From positions 12,715,001 to 12,779,000 of the forward strand of contig NC_135254.1 in the NCBI RefSeq assembly GCF_964204865.1: DNA of 64,000 bases, given 5' to 3'. This document shows, one piece after another, positions 1 through 15,494 of the stretch. This DNA is from Styela clava. Taxonomy: Eukaryota; Chordata; Ascidiacea; Stolidobranchia; Styelidae. The notes under the pieces were generated by a model, which was not told the origin of the DNA, did no database searches, and saw only the letters and a list, made by a program, of their open reading frames with translations. The position numbers were made by a program, and so were the translations under genes. Position 1 is the first letter of the stretch; each line of letters starts with the position of its first letter.

Positions 1-187
1 AAATCATAATTACATAAGGATGTAAGTTTGAGCGTTGAATGCACTCCTCCTTTTCTAAAACCTGGTTTAGTGTGAAGGAGAAAATATTTCATATAGTCAA
101 GGCCTTTTAATTCCATTTAATAACTTCTCTTAGTGCTTCCACTTCATGGAGAAAATAATTTTATTTTTTTAAATTTTATTACAATAG

Positions 188-1857
<1,670 letters not shown>

Positions 1858-3243
1858 CAGTATCATTTACAGCGTCGTCAAAAGGGCTGGGCATTTTCAA
1901 ATACCTGGAGGGAATTGATTATTTTTTTTGAAACGAATCTTGAATACTTAGGAGATATGTCATTGTATGTGATTTTTTGTTGTAATGAATCCTCCAGACA
2001 CATAAATTACTAAAATCATAGAATCCATCACTCGTACTGTTTGCTGAGTGTTCACACACAATGAAAAACACGTTTTATTAAATACTCAAAAGTCGTATGC
2101 CAGGATTGCATTGACTGAGAAATTTTCTCCTATGGTGGACAAAAAAACAAGATGGCAGCGTTTCGAATTTTTCGTCCAAACCGATCCGAATAATTAACTA
2201 TTGGATTCAAAATGCCCAGTCCTTGTCATCAAACTATACATGACATATGTAAAATGTAACTCGGATGTGTATGGACTATGTAATAGGTTGCATATGTCTG
2301 ATTGCTTAGTTTAATCACGTAACTGCTTCTAAACCTAACTGTTTAATCATTTGCAATACATTACTCCACTGCAACATCTAACCAATTTTATTTAATTAAT
2401 TGTGTCACACACTTAGTTCAAAAGTATATGCTTCTTTTATTTTGTGCAATATGTACACGGTAATATTATTCTGGTTTTATCTTTTTTTTCAATATATCCA
2501 GATATAAATAGAGTGTATGACGTTTACTCTGGGATTGGTTATTGTACGGCACAGGAAAGTTATATGCATTCGCTTGTAAGGAAAAGGATTGATATGTGGT
2601 CCAACTTTCCTATTTTAATGTGCTGGGAATTGCTGTACTTCACACGCCATAAGATGGTAACCGTTTGGGGGTTAGGGCCTTCTCCACCACAAGTAATAAT
2701 AAGTGGATAACTAATTGCATACCCACCATGGACCGGTAACCGGGCGAGAGGCGGTGTGTCGCCTCGTGTTAAAAGCCGCCTTGTGGGATTTCCGATCCAA
2801 CGGGATAAATATCAAAATCCTGTCACGTTAGCCATGAGTGTCTAGTTCTGAGTGTGTCACAACGTATCGAAGGAGTTCGTTTTTAGTATACTTCATAATG
2901 AGTGAAAGTTGCCATACCTAACTAGAGATTTGCCAAGCGGTCAGAAATATTAATTTTAGTACGTTTCCCCTTTGTTTATTGTCGTAGAAGTGGTTGTGAC
3001 ATATCAATTGAAGCTATTTGCTCCTTAGTTACTGCTTCCGCTAATTATTTCGAATAACCTGGGAAACATCATCGGGCCTAAACTATAACTGCTGAAATGC
3101 TCTTCTCGACTCCCCTAACTTTAATACCCTGTTTCAAATGTGCAAAAAATCTTATGTTTCAACAAAGTATAATATGTATGTGTAGGCATTTAAGGGGGAT
3201 TGCATAAAATTGATCAATAAAAAAAATGTGTGAAGTTTTTATG
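1858..3243. other. Intergenic between convergent PI4KA and kelch gene
   Basis: No gene seen. It holds the two 3' UTRs and a SINE fragment at about 2700-2830. On the minus strand an AATAAA (TTTATT on the plus strand at 2975-2980) lies about 265 bases past the kelch stop and is a plausible poly(A) signal for that gene. Confidence 0.5.
2700..2830 (+). repeat. tRNA-SINE, 3' fragment
   Basis: Shares the 3' body of the SINE seen complete at 43810-44182: the run ACTAAT, a short gap, GGTAACCGG, CGAGAGG, then GGGATAAATAT and a short AT-rich end. The tRNA-like head is missing, so this copy is 5' truncated, as is common for LINE-mobilised SINEs. Confidence 0.7.
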
Positions 3244-6200
3244 CTATTTTTTGACGTCAAATACATGACAGAATCCAATAGAACGTGCGGGTCTTGGCAT
3301 TCTTTGCTGAAGAGTTCGCCATTTGTTTTTCTCTGGGTCGTATTCTTCTATGGTATCATGATATTGTCCTGCAACAAAGTCAAGTAGTGAGAGTATGACT
3401 TCGAGTTTCTGAATTTTTGGTAATGTGAAATTAACTTAAGAATTACAAAGTTTTTCGTTTTTCAATAATTTTGGTCACAACGAAAACATCGAAACCCACA
3501 TGTAGGCCTACTAGTATATATTTTCTCTTTTCAATGGTCACCAGGAACAAGCTAAACCGAACTTTCTGTTCGCATGTAAAATTGGATTATCATAATAAAA
3601 TATCATCATTTCTTACCGGTTTTGTAATCGTATCCGCCAGCTGCGTAAATTCTTCCGTTGTACGAGATAACTGCAGCTTCCATTCGCCGACAAATCATGT
3701 CTGAAATCCTACCAAAACAATTATTGCGTCAAAACTTTTACCATTCAAGCTTTTTAACTTTCACCGAGGAACGCTACAGAGAAAAGTGAAAATATACCAG
3801 AGTGTTCATAAAGTCCCGTTACAATTTCCAAGTCATTTCTCGGTATATCTTGTTTGTTTTACTCCAATTACTTTTTATTATTACCAAGTTTTCATTTCTT
3901 GTGATACACAATGAGACCAACAAACGACATAGTGCATCGAGAAATCACTTTAAACAATTTAAAGTCTTCATACCGCGCTCACCCTGACACTGGTTCTTGA
4001 TTGATATGGTGATTACCTATATAAATCAGTTAATTCGTACTGACGACCCTAACTGAGACTGGTGTGTATAAGCTAGCCGCTCGAGCCAACATCTAGGTTT
4101 CGTACTTTACCTTTTCCATTCATCTTTATCCACATCGTAAACATCGCATCTTTCGGTTTGACCTCCAAGAACATGAATCTTACCATCCAACATCAGACTT
4201 GAGAGTCCATATTCAGAATGCGGGTAGAAAACTAAACAAAAATAGAAAGTCGGGTGAACTTCACGCCAACTTTTCATGACGACGCCAATGTTTTTATATG
4301 GAACCAAACACACATAGTCATATATATGCATGTGGTACTAAAACGGCGAAATATCACTGCAGAGTGATTGCCGAGTATCGATAATTGCTTATACTACTAG
4401 CAACCAATGAAATATAATGATGCAAAATCGCTATTGAACAAAACTAGAATTTTATATGGAAAACGAAATAGTTATTATTAGCCTCGAGACGTCAATTTAA
4501 ACATTTAGTTTGCACTGTAACATTATTAATCGTACTTTAGACTGAGCGCGAAACGGCGATTGAGCTTTACTTCAATTACCGTAGACAAAGAAGAACTGGG
4601 ATGTATTATTAGAAGAACTAAAATAGTGATCAAGGGCAGCTCGAGATTTACCTGGTGAGTCATAACGCGTCAACAGCGTCCACTGATTTGCCGATATCGA
4701 ATAATATTGGACAATATTAGTGGTTTGAACTTCCTTGTATCCATATTGCCCACAGAGTACATATATGCCGTACTCGTCGTTCGAAAAAGCTGCATTTCCA
4801 ACACCTGCAATTGTTGAATTGTTTTCACTATATGTAATGTAACATGCAATTTTAGTTTCAAGTTCAAAGAAAATTTGTTGACGAATGGCGACTAAAAAAA
4901 CTAGTTGCCGAAGGCACAAATTTATTTTAAAAAATGTAGGCCTATATCTTCAAAACCATTTATTTACGTAATTCAAAGTTATAGGTAATCGAAGGTGATC
5001 ACGATCGCCAGTTGTTACAGTATTACATTTTAATTACATATTTATTACATTTCAAATTGAGACATGAACTCCGAAAAACCAAGAAGAACGTGGCACTGTA
5101 TTTTATCATTTTTTTGTCGTGCGAGTATCGTCGCGTTGGAATAGGCAGGCATGTCGAAAAAAAAAGGATTCTCAATTCTTATCCGATCTTGACAAATAAA
5201 ACAATAGAAGCTTACCTGTTAACATATCAGACATATCAACCCATTCATTGTAATGTGGATGATACCTTTCCAAACTGCTCAAAACAAAATTATCGTCGTA
5301 TCCCCCACACACATATAAATATTCTCCAACAGAAGCAATACAGTGGTAAAATCTGCCAAAATTAGGCAAAATGGTTTGAGACAAAACTATCATATATACC
5401 ATGTCTATACTGAATGAATCGGAGTGATTGTATAGTATACTAGTGATGAATCCTGACTCGTCCATTTATCAGACATATTTGTATTTGGGAGGTCGTAGAA
5501 TAATCCATAATGTCAATTTGAACAAAGGAAAATCTGGCCAGGACTAGCTATGACTAATTCATGGATTTGTGTCATAACTGGATCCTTTTATCTACCTACG
5601 TTTTGCCAGAAAGGCTCAATCGCCATTATGTAGAATTTATACAGTCGTTTCCGACATAAATCCTTTCTTTTTGTGATATGATTCGATGTGATGAAAAACA
5701 GCTTACTTTTTCTTTGGCACTTGGCTTTCGTTCAAAACATTTCAACAGACTTTTGGATCTCTAATTCACAGGAGTTGAAATAAAGCCTATATTTGTCCAA
5801 TCAAGCAATGGCCCTGATTGCACGGAGGTGATTTCTGCGTTGTTTTTAGTACTATTTATAATCTAGTTTGGATTCAGTTCTTTTATTCAACGCCATTGTG
5901 ATTGTGTGCATCATTGTCATTATCACACGTTACTCTGTAGCTATCGACAATCGATATATATCGAGCTATATCAAACCTACCCGATTAAGTCGGATTTAGT
6001 AAGATTAGGACGTTCATTTTACGCATTGGCAATCGTCATTACGAAGGTGGGAAGAGTAAGAATGACTAGTCTACTTACCTAGCATGTCTCAAGTCTGATA
6101 CTCTTTTCCACTCATCCAGTCTTGTGTTGTATTTCCATACTTGCGCTAGCGCTTTTGCTTTCTCGTCAAAGCCTCCTGTCACGTAGATAACAGTATCTAA

Positions 6201-7436
6201 AGCTGCAACTCTGCATTCCTCATTGTGAGGGCCTGGAAAGCACTGTCCCGCACTGAATGCACTTTTCAGTTCAGTCGAATGGTGTGCTCCATGATACGGA
6301 GTATCACCTTCTGATAGAAGTGCGTTTGCTTCTATGGAATCACATTCTCGGAAGTGTTCGTAAAAATACCCACCCAAAACGTAAAACGTGTGCACTTGGT
6401 GATATTTTTTAACATACTGGCACATACAAGATTTATTGGAGCATATTTCATTACAATGCGTTCCATTGGTGAACGGATTGTTTGTAATTCTCTCATCCAC
6501 TATCCATTTTCTAACGGCCTCCAGTTCAATGCTAAATCTTGAAAATTGTTCCGCTAAACTGCAGACTTCGATGCAAGTATTCGTTTCCAATGTTTGGATA
6601 ACGTATTTATCACATTCGATCGCTGCTTCTTCCAACCCGAGCATATCTGCTAATTCTATAAGTAACCATGCTGTTCGGAAATCCTTTATAAAAACCCGAG
6701 AGAAGTTGTCATCGTATTCCCTTTGTTTTCTGATATTAAATGTAATGGAAAATGTTAAAGGATGTGTTTTGTTTTCCTGATAGATATCTACAATATGGAA
6801 ACTGTTACGTACGTTACTGCTAGATTATTGATAATATGTAACACAATCAAAGTTCTTTTTTACACTCAATGATACTGAAATACGTTGCTGAATAGATGTG
6901 AGTTAAGTTCGTTTTGTAAATAATATGCTCACATTCGCATAACTAGAACTCATTTAGCAGAGGTTTACAATCAATAGTCAGTCATAAACCTGGATGCCAT
7001 CAGGTTGTGTTTTGAGTATTTCTATAATATTGACATAAAATCAACCTATACTAATGTAGCCTACATGATACATTATTGAGTACAGATGGAGTTCATAGTG
7101 CATTGGATATAGTATATATATTTACCTGTTTTGATACTTCTCATAAAATTCCAGCAGGTGTCTTAGGAGTTCTGCATCCACATAGTTCAAGCAAATATTT
7201 TTTTGCGTCGTCTCTCGGAAGTTTCCCAGTAAAAGAGCTCGAAAGTAATCGCTGAGACCGGAAAGTTTTTCGCGGTTCTGCCGAATTATGACATCATCTT
7301 CACATATTATATTAACTTCTTCCAAACTCGCTATATCCGCGGGTTCTATTTCAGATATAAAAGCTTCGATAGCCTGCGACCTGATTTCATCATTTGTATT
7401 TTTTCTTTTACCCTGCTGGCTCGCAATGACTTTCAT
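3244..7436 (-). CDS. BTB-BACK-Kelch protein (KLHL family)
   Basis: Likely substrate adaptor of a Cullin-3 ubiquitin ligase: in this family the BTB-BACK part binds Cul3 and the kelch propeller binds the target. Seven exons on the minus strand: 7436-7126, 6729-6079, 5352-5216, 4804-4652, 4231-4111, 3708-3617 and 3368-3244. Phases agree throughout and give 529 aa, starting at ATG 7436 and ending at TAG 3246-3244. Residues about 30-105 are BTB-like (LSGLSDYFRALLLGNFRE), about 110-210 the BACK helices, and about 225-520 six kelch blades with GG pairs in LGGY, TGGF, CGGY, LGGQ and AGGY; blade four has CGQ in place of GG. The N-terminal dimer helix typical of BTB proteins is hard to see, so the BTB is divergent. 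The exact KLHL or KBTBD orthologue cannot be named. Confidence 0.9.
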
Positions 7437-8518
7437 TGCCGCTAAATTTTGCTATCGATGTTTTTGAACTAATTGTGGATGTAAAAACGTCACAATAACT
7501 TCATTACAAATGAGAATTTACTTTGAAAAACTCAGGTGGAGGTAAACTTGGCGATGAACTTTATATTTCTCCACACAATAATTCCTTTGAAATGCAAATT
7601 CATAATCACAAGTTTCTAAAAACAACCTCCCTCGAGGTATAATTTACTCGTCTGGTGTAGATTCAATTTGAATAAAATTACATGAATGAATCGACAATAT
7701 TCAAACACCGTTAATGACAGCAACGTATCAAAACGGTTATGACCTTTATTAACACCAAAATCTACATTTGTAATCAACTGAAATTAACACCTCATGCTAT
7801 CAGGTACTACGCAGATATATGATGAGTTTCGCAGGTTAGAAAGGTGTGTACGTGACACTACATGTTAGGTAAAATGTGTTTGTTATGCGTTTAGATTAAA
7901 CAACTTTAGTCTGTTTTATGGAATATTAGAACCAACATATTTTTAAGATCATTTATTTTGATCCTTCACGTGCCAGCAAAAATTTTCAATCTGAGCTATT
8001 TTCAAATATTCTATTCCACACCTTACCACCCAATATTATAGTTACTGAAGGTCATATGGTTAGGTAAACTTTACTTAAATACTCAACATTTAATAAAAAT
8101 TGATTCTCTGAATTTAAGCTATCTTTCCACTACTCAAAGAAAACCAAGCAACATATAAATATAATCCTCTCTTACATGACTCCAATAATGTATTTTGACA
8201 TGACATGCCTATCAAACTCACTTCAACATGATTATCATTTACGTCTGGCATTCACCCTTCATGAGAATATGCAACGGCATGCGTTTAGACGCTCTGGGAC
8301 CCATCACAGCGTATTTTACGTCATCGATAAAAACAGATAAGAGTCGCTACGTTCCATTATAGCGTCAATGTAATCTGATGATACTTTCCACAATCTACGA
8401 TAACGTACAGACTAGAATTACTTGACAAAATTATAATTTGTGAACTAATTCACGACTCTTGTATCAACAAAATGAAAATGTTAGATTTTCAGCGAACCCC
8501 TGAAAGCTTGAAATTGAG
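7437..8518. other. Intergenic, kelch 5' side and NR2E1 3' side
   Basis: AT-rich stretch between two genes on the same strand. No open reading frame, repeat or RNA gene is recognised. It must contain the kelch promoter and the NR2E1 3' UTR, but no clear TATA box or poly(A) signal stood out. Confidence 0.4.
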
Positions 8519-11500
8519 TTAACTGTCCTTCAAAATGTCGGTTAAAATTTGGGCAACATTTGATATTCCGATTGTTTTTCTAAAAAACACTTTCTCTGCA
8601 TCAATTGGATTCACGCTTTCGAGACTTCTTGATAAATTGCAAAGTAGTTCTCTGAAACGAAACAAAGTAATTTTTACATTATATATTCACACTTTCTAAA
8701 TTAGATTGTATTGTATTATTATTTCCTTTTCATTAGAGACGATTGACCCATTACCTTTACCAGGGCTACTCAACTGGCGGACCGCGGTCCGAATCCGGAC
8801 CTTTCGAGTATTGGATTTGGACCGCACCTAATTATTTATTTTGGATCATTAGCCCAACCTTTTGAATTTCCTATTATAAAATGACTTTCATAGTTTTGAA
8901 TGTATACGAAAAGAACTATAACACCATAATAAACACTTTTAATTTGCTACTAATCATTAGTCGGTCGAGGAAGTGCTCGTTTAAGGATGCCGAAATATCA
9001 TTTCTGGAAAGACCGGACCCAAATAATTTTGAAGTTTTTTTGCGGACCTCCGATAAAAATAGTTGAGTAGCCCTGACCTATACCATTACCTCGAATATCA
9101 TCTTAGATTAATTGCTTGCCAGGCGTAAAATAATAATACATATTAATCGACTGGAAATTTCATTGATTTATTAGACTTGTGAGAAGCGATTGTTTGAATT
9201 CTCATATTTGCTCGGCGTTCAATCTGCTAAACCACTTTTTGGTATTTAATCCTGATTTATTGAGCTTGGCGGCTTTACGTGGATTGACATTTACAAACGA
9301 AATTAATAATATTTCATTATGTTTACCTTCTTCCGTAGAATGTTTCCTGTTTTGTAAATGTGGATGATCCGCAACATAGGCTCACATTTTTCTTTTTCTC
9401 CCGGAGAAATTCTGGTAGCAATAATAATATTTATTACTGGATGTTGGCCTACTTGAAAGCTTTATCAAATTTCAACTCATTTTAATTTATTCTCCAGGGC
9501 GGTTTACACGATTTAAAAATTTACTTTGTATACTGGTTTGCCAACAACTTCTTGTCAGTATACTGCATAGCCATCTTCAAAACCAAATTTTCAAAATATC
9601 TTTACTTTTACCTTTCGATCCCCGCAGTAAATATTCCCGAAGTTGATCAAATTCACTTTCAATTAATTTTGTTTTTGAGACTTCCGTCAGCACGCGATGA
9701 ATGCGCAGCGACGCTTCGTGGATTGATTGAACCTCTAATCTGTAGTCTTTACAATCTGTCAGAAATACTAATTTTATGCTGATCATAAACGCTTCACTCT
9801 GAATTTTCAACTCACCTAAAAATCTATGTGGGAGAAATAAAGTCAATTGATATATAAATAAGACGAGTTAGATTTGAGTGTTATCTCGGCGATGTGGCTC
9901 CTCGTGCTAAGAGTTAAGAATACGCTCGCCATCGCACCTCTGATTACGCTGCTTGGGTTCGGGGAATAATTATATTGCTGGGACTCCTTGCCGCTGTATG
10001 GGGGTTCACGTAACCGCTGTTCGTTTACGGATTCCTCCACCATCAAGCCCACGCATCTGAAACAAATAACTGGCTAACTAATCCCCTATCTGACATGGAC
10101 TGGTAACCGGACGATAGTTTATTGCTTAGGACTATATATTGTGTTCCATACTTTACGCGGACACTTAAAACGTTTGGTTTAATTATATAAGACTTATAAC
10201 GCTGCACAAAAATATATTTCTATTAATATCCCGCTCGATATTTGGTTGTTTTTCCCAATTTAGAATTTCTACATGACATTTTGAATTTAACCAAAGGATA
10301 AAGATATGTGATGATTACCAGTATCCATATTTATCGGATTTGCCAGCTTTACAAACAAATCGGACGCGTTGAACATCGCCGCTCCAAGCACTTCCTGAAA
10401 ATGAGTCATCGTGCAATTATGACCGAGCTCAAGCAACAGAATTGACGGCCATTTTATTTGATTGAATATAACCTGAAAATGGTAACATTTAACTTAACAT
10501 TATTCAGTTAAACAATAACTTAAAAATTGATTGTTTTGACTACTGATGGCTCAAATTTTACAAGTTTGAAATTGATTCGCATGATAAAGATGTAAAGTGA
10601 ACAAAATTTTTGCTCACTCCAATTTTTTTTTTAATCTTTCGTACAAAGACCCTGCTAATGCGAAAATGTAAAGATTTGAGAAAGACACCCCAGCCGCATT
10701 TCAAATTAACAAATAAGTAATTATTCAGTTAGGGATAGAAATGATTTGAAAATTATACGCAATCTTCATTCCCAACCATCATTCTAACTGTATAATTAAT
10801 AATTTTTCGTTTTGAGGTGTAGCGGGTGTGTTTTTTTGGCGGGGCCTTCGTACAAGAGATCCCTTTTTATTTGAATATCAATAATATGACTTTCGTTTTT
10901 TTTTTTTTTGCGAGTTTTGACGTCTACATTTCAACAGCTTTCTTTTCCCAGCACCTACAAAATTGATAATTTCATAGTTTTTACCTCATTTTCTTTGTGA
11001 GATAACAGTGTCTTAATTGATTTAGCGGTAGAAAATAGGGCGCGAGCAGCCATTTCGCATAAGGATATGGATGACTGTTGTAGCAAAGTAAAAGATGCTT
11101 TAGTACTGTCATAACCACCAGTTTGCCGTTGAAATGGAATTAGAAAGAATCCTGGTCTGAAACATAAATATATATGTAAGCGCTGACCAAGATGAAATAA
11201 ATTTAAACGCTCCTTAAAATATACGTACATCATATTATTACAGTACAATACAACTTCCAAGTACAAAGCATTATATATCGTAATATTTTTATATAAAATA
11301 AGAGTAGAAATTGCAAGAAAAGGACAAAATTCTATTTCGAATTGAAAAACATGAGGTTAGAAACTTGATGTTATTTAAAATTCGAGTTCAGCGTTGAAGA
11401 AAACTATTATTATTTTCTAAAAACAAATTTACTTTCACAGCTTATGAAATATTATCTTATGTATATTTTTGTATCGTTAATGGCAGAAATGCCAAAAAAT

Positions 11501-14500
11501 TTTGTAGAGGTCAACTTGTCACTCTTGTAAACGATTAAAAAACGAAATATAAATTTGAATCCAATCACCAACATCGAGACAATTTGGCTTATCGAATCGC
11601 TGGTATAGTCGCACACAGTTAGCAGAAAGCAGTTAATTTATTTGTGGATGTAGCAATTATTTAGTTATATTGGTTTGGAAATATGAAAAGTCTGTGATAC
11701 TAAATTTTTTTATTATATCCGATTTGTTATACGAAGCTATGTTGTTTTTTGCAAAATTTATATTTGTAGCGATATAAATTCGCTTATTATATTCATCCCG
11801 TAAATGTATCGCTATCCATGGAGTCGCAGAGGAAGACTTTTTTCTATTCAATAGCGTGCGTTATGCAATATAGAAGCCAATCAGATATATTGAAATTGAA
11901 TGTACCTGGAAATGTCAGACTTAGCCCAACATTCATCAGACAATAACGTTAACGTGTCGTTGACATTTACTTTTTCATGTAAGTCACTTTGCAAAGATGA
12001 AGAACGGAGATAAAGAGATTCGGTCGTCAATTCTTCACGCAATTTTTCATTCCTGCCAATCTTAGGGTTATCTAATAAATAAAAACAGATTTAGCTTCAA
12101 TTATAAAATAAAAAACTTGGATATTAATTCTTCGAAAAATGCGCAATTAATCAGAAAATTTCATCACGGCCGTGCGTATAACGCGTACCACGGTATCAGT
12201 AAACATACAAATATTTATTACTTGTGGGATAAAAAAGTCAGTCGACTTACGTCTGATAAAATCTGTGTCTTGGCAATAATAATATTCGTGATCTGTTGTT
12301 TTTCGCTTCATTTTTGACATCCTTGGTCCCCTCTCATTTTGAACTGCGTCCTTTCTCATTGAAACTCCGAGGCATCTTTGAAGACGACATGCACGGCATT
12401 GGTTCCTGTGGATTTTGTCTATTGCGCAACGACCTTTTTCCGGTCCCTTTATTTGTAAGAAAATAAGATGAATAAATCAAAATACCATTTATTAATATAA
12501 TTTTCTGATCCTGGTCAGGTGGACATTAAAAATTGAGATATTGTGCGGAACCAGAAAAATAACAAAATTTTAACCTCGTTATTTTACGCCCCCAACTGAC
12601 TTCATGTAATTAGGATATTGTTTGGCAAAAAAAGTATACCTATCATCTAGATTCGTTCATTATAATTCCTCTAATAACTACACTTGCATTCAATTTTTGA
12701 CACTCACGGCTAAAGCAGAATAGAAAATAATAATAAAAAGGTTTAGAAGACTTCATCGTCAAGACGATCCTCACAACTAACATATTGTCATCGATAAAGA
12801 TATTTATTATTATTCTGTGTTGCCATAGATTATAGAACTTATAGGAATCTTTCACTCCGTTTGTAACTAACGTTACTCTGATATGTATATAGATATTTCT
12901 TTGATATTTTACTTATAAGTCATTTTACAGTATATTTTCGTTGTATTAACGCAACGGAAATATCGGACAAAAAATTGAGTGAAGTTTTCAGATTTCCGCG
13001 CTGATTAACGCCAAAACGTGACAAATTCATAGTTTTCGGGTCGATTATTTGTTGTCGATATTATAATCACTTTTTAATTACATTTTGCTAAAAATACTAC
13101 AGATGTATCTTTGATTTCAAAATCTCCATGATTGTTTTATTCTTTAAACGCGAATTGAAACTATTCAAATTGAATGATGTCGCATGTTCCAAACATATAC
13201 CACATTCAATTCATTTCTGCTATCTTATCTTTTTTTTAAGTCTTTACAATGCAGAAGTCCTGAGTTCGTAATGGACCAATGCCAATATTTCTGGGATCAA
13301 AATTAGGGGATAATGTCGGAATAATTCTGTTACAATCATTTAGCGGACCCCCCCAATATATTGCATTGGTTACAAATTTATAAACGTTATATCCTAGGTG
13401 TAACACCACAAACGAAATGTTTGACTTCCCGAATGAAAAATATTTTCGATTGGCATTCTGAAATTTATCCATCCCATGTTTCCGATTCGATATACATAGA
13501 TACCTGTTTTATCAAACAATCCGACAATGCTGATAGTGGTGTGTAGGTACGTTTATACCATATACAAGGAAATAAAACAAGGTCGACAAAATATGTAAAC
13601 ACTGCTCAAATTAAAGATCGCAATCGCTACTGGTTAGTTTTGTGGAGTGGCAACTTTTAAATTCATAAAATAGTCGAGGGAAACATTGCAGATATGAATA
13701 TAGTATGAATTTTTAAATAAATTTTTAAATAAATTAAATAATAAATAAATCGGGGACCCTTTAAATAAATTGGGGATAACAGGTTAACCTTTGAACTCAC
13801 TATTACCATACATAAATAAATAAAAAAAGTAACATCGTCATCAAATCTCTTTAAAGCAGGGTCGCAACGAAAAAATTTATTTTAAGAAATTAGATTTTAC
13901 CAAAATTTTTTAAGATTTTCAGAGTTTGGCGGTTTGAATAAAATTGACATCGTTTTCGAGATATAAATCCTTGAAAAGCGCACCAATAAAAATCGACTAA
14001 GAATTTTGATAAATATATAAGAATAATTAAATCCATATTCTACATAATATAAAAATCCATCCTAGTATAGGTAAAAAACAAAAGTGTGTAAATCGTTTAT
14101 TATTTAATATTTGAAATATTCTTCTATTCTCTGAACTTTAAACAAAAACATTCTGCATATATACTTCTTATGCAAATACACAGGCATCGTATGACAAGTA
14201 TCATTATTGATTTGTATAAAATCATGCGCGATGGGGCTGGCAAAACTGAATGTCGAATTCTCAATACTCTTATTCTACCGGGCGTTGTTGCTATCAGGTT
14301 TTTTGTTAAACAGCGAAACAGCGATTGATCATATCACATACAAATATTTGCTCTAATGAAAATTATCAACCAAGATATATTCTTCATTTATTCAATTACA
14401 CAGAAAAGTTATCAGATCACTCACTCAGACAGGTATCTAAAATATGTCATCCACGATTTGTTCCAGTTGTTCCACTCCCTACTTTGCATACTCGTACAAA

Positions 14501-15494
14501 AGCTACGAGACACATATTCAGTGCAAATTGTACATGTGGTACAAAGCGGGGTATAAGTGGTACAAGCGTGTTACTTGAGGAACTAGCGGGTAAACTGGAC
14601 AAGTGGGACGCGGCATTTTGAGACACGTTTTCAGACGCGACACGCGTAGCCCGCTCTGTTGGATAAAGTTTAAAGCTTTCTCGGTTCAAATCAGTGAATG
14701 CTTTATAATGTTATATACAAAACTATATTATACAATATCGTTCCTTCTTCGTGCCTCTGCCAACTGCTAAATTTACCTTAAGTTAGTTATTTCAATGATT
14801 GCCATTCACTGAATTACACAGTCTAGAACAAAATGGCGGTTCATGCGAACACCGAAGTTTAATATAATATAGCGGGCGATTGCTGGAGAATTTCGGAAAA
14901 TATACGCGGATGGTGATTTCTTCGAAATTCGTACAAATATCGCAAAAATGGCAATACTTATCAGGTAGTTCCTTTGATGATATTACAAAATCAGAGTAAA
15001 ATGTAATATGCCACAAAAATGCCTTTTCTGGTTTTGTACACCAGAACTTACCAAGTAATTTTTACTTTCAACAATATCATAACTAAATAAGAACTTTTTT
15101 TCTAAAGGTGTTTTCTAATTTTGACTCTGATAAATTATCTTATGCAATACTTTCAATGGTGAATTAGACATTTAACAAAATTCTTATCTATACATAACAT
15201 GACCGATCTTGGGGTCTATAAATATCCAAGGTGAAATATTCCCTAGTCACAAAACGAACCTTGCATTCATAATTTCTGTTCTTTCTTATGCTCCTTTTAA
15301 AAAATCCGCTACATCCATCACATGCATATATTCCATAATGTTTACCAGAACTCCTGTCTCCGCATACTTCACAAAGAATATCCAGAATTCTACCTAAATT
15401 TATAATCCAAATTAATTTCCTTAATTTCGACACTAAACAGAATTCCTCTCCCTAACTTACCTGCAACTATCGATTTGTGACGTGATTCTTCCAT
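8519..15494 (-). CDS. NR2E1: NR2E1-type nuclear receptor (Tlx / tailless)
   Basis: Orphan nuclear receptor; in other animals it represses transcription to keep neural and eye progenitors dividing. Eight coding exons on the minus strand: 15494-15461, 15393-15260, 12446-12251, 12071-11906, 11156-10985, 10472-10319, 9815-9612 and 8649-8519. All phases agree and give 396 aa, close to the usual 385. The short first exon encodes [11 protein letters not shown], then the DNA-binding domain opens [12 protein letters not shown] as in vertebrate Tlx. The P-box is CDGCS, the Tlx/tailless form (PNR has CNGCS). The second finger reads [13 protein letters not shown], followed by [11 protein letters not shown]. 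The ligand-binding domain (residues about 170-396) is much less conserved but ends VFFRKTIG and QILTDILKD, matching the Tlx helix 10-12 region. The last intron uses the second AG of CAGAG at 8650. A hAT element sits in the last intron and a SINE in the preceding one. Confidence 0.93.
8761..9075 (+). mobile_element. Non-autonomous hAT element (315 bp)
   Basis: Terminal inverted repeats CAGGGCTACTCAACT at the left and AGTTGAGTAGCCCTG at the right are exact complements. The flanks ACCTTTAC (8753-8760) and ACCTATAC (9076-9083) are an 8-bp target duplication with one mismatch. Internal sequence has subterminal copies of GCGGACC and CGGACC. It is too short for a transposase. It lies in the last intron of NR2E1. 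Confidence 0.9.
9883..10120 (+). repeat. tRNA-derived SINE, diverged copy
   Basis: Aligns along its length to the copy at 43810-44182: GATGTGGCTC, AATACGCTCGCCATCGCACCTCT, TTCACGTAACCGCTG, CAAATAACTGGCTAACTAATCCC and CTGGTAACCGGACGA. The box B region is disrupted (GGGTTCGGGG), so this copy is old. It lies in the sixth intron of NR2E1, on the opposite strand. Confidence 0.8.

Noticed and set aside
4572-4804. Reading the fourth kelch exon through to 4572
   Set aside because: A donor at 4651-4650 and phase agreement with the next exon (4231) support splicing; the read-through has no kelch features.
14325-15016. Open frames on both strands in NR2E1 intron 2
   Set aside because: No family features, no matching splice signals, and they fall inside the intron between the two zinc-finger exons.
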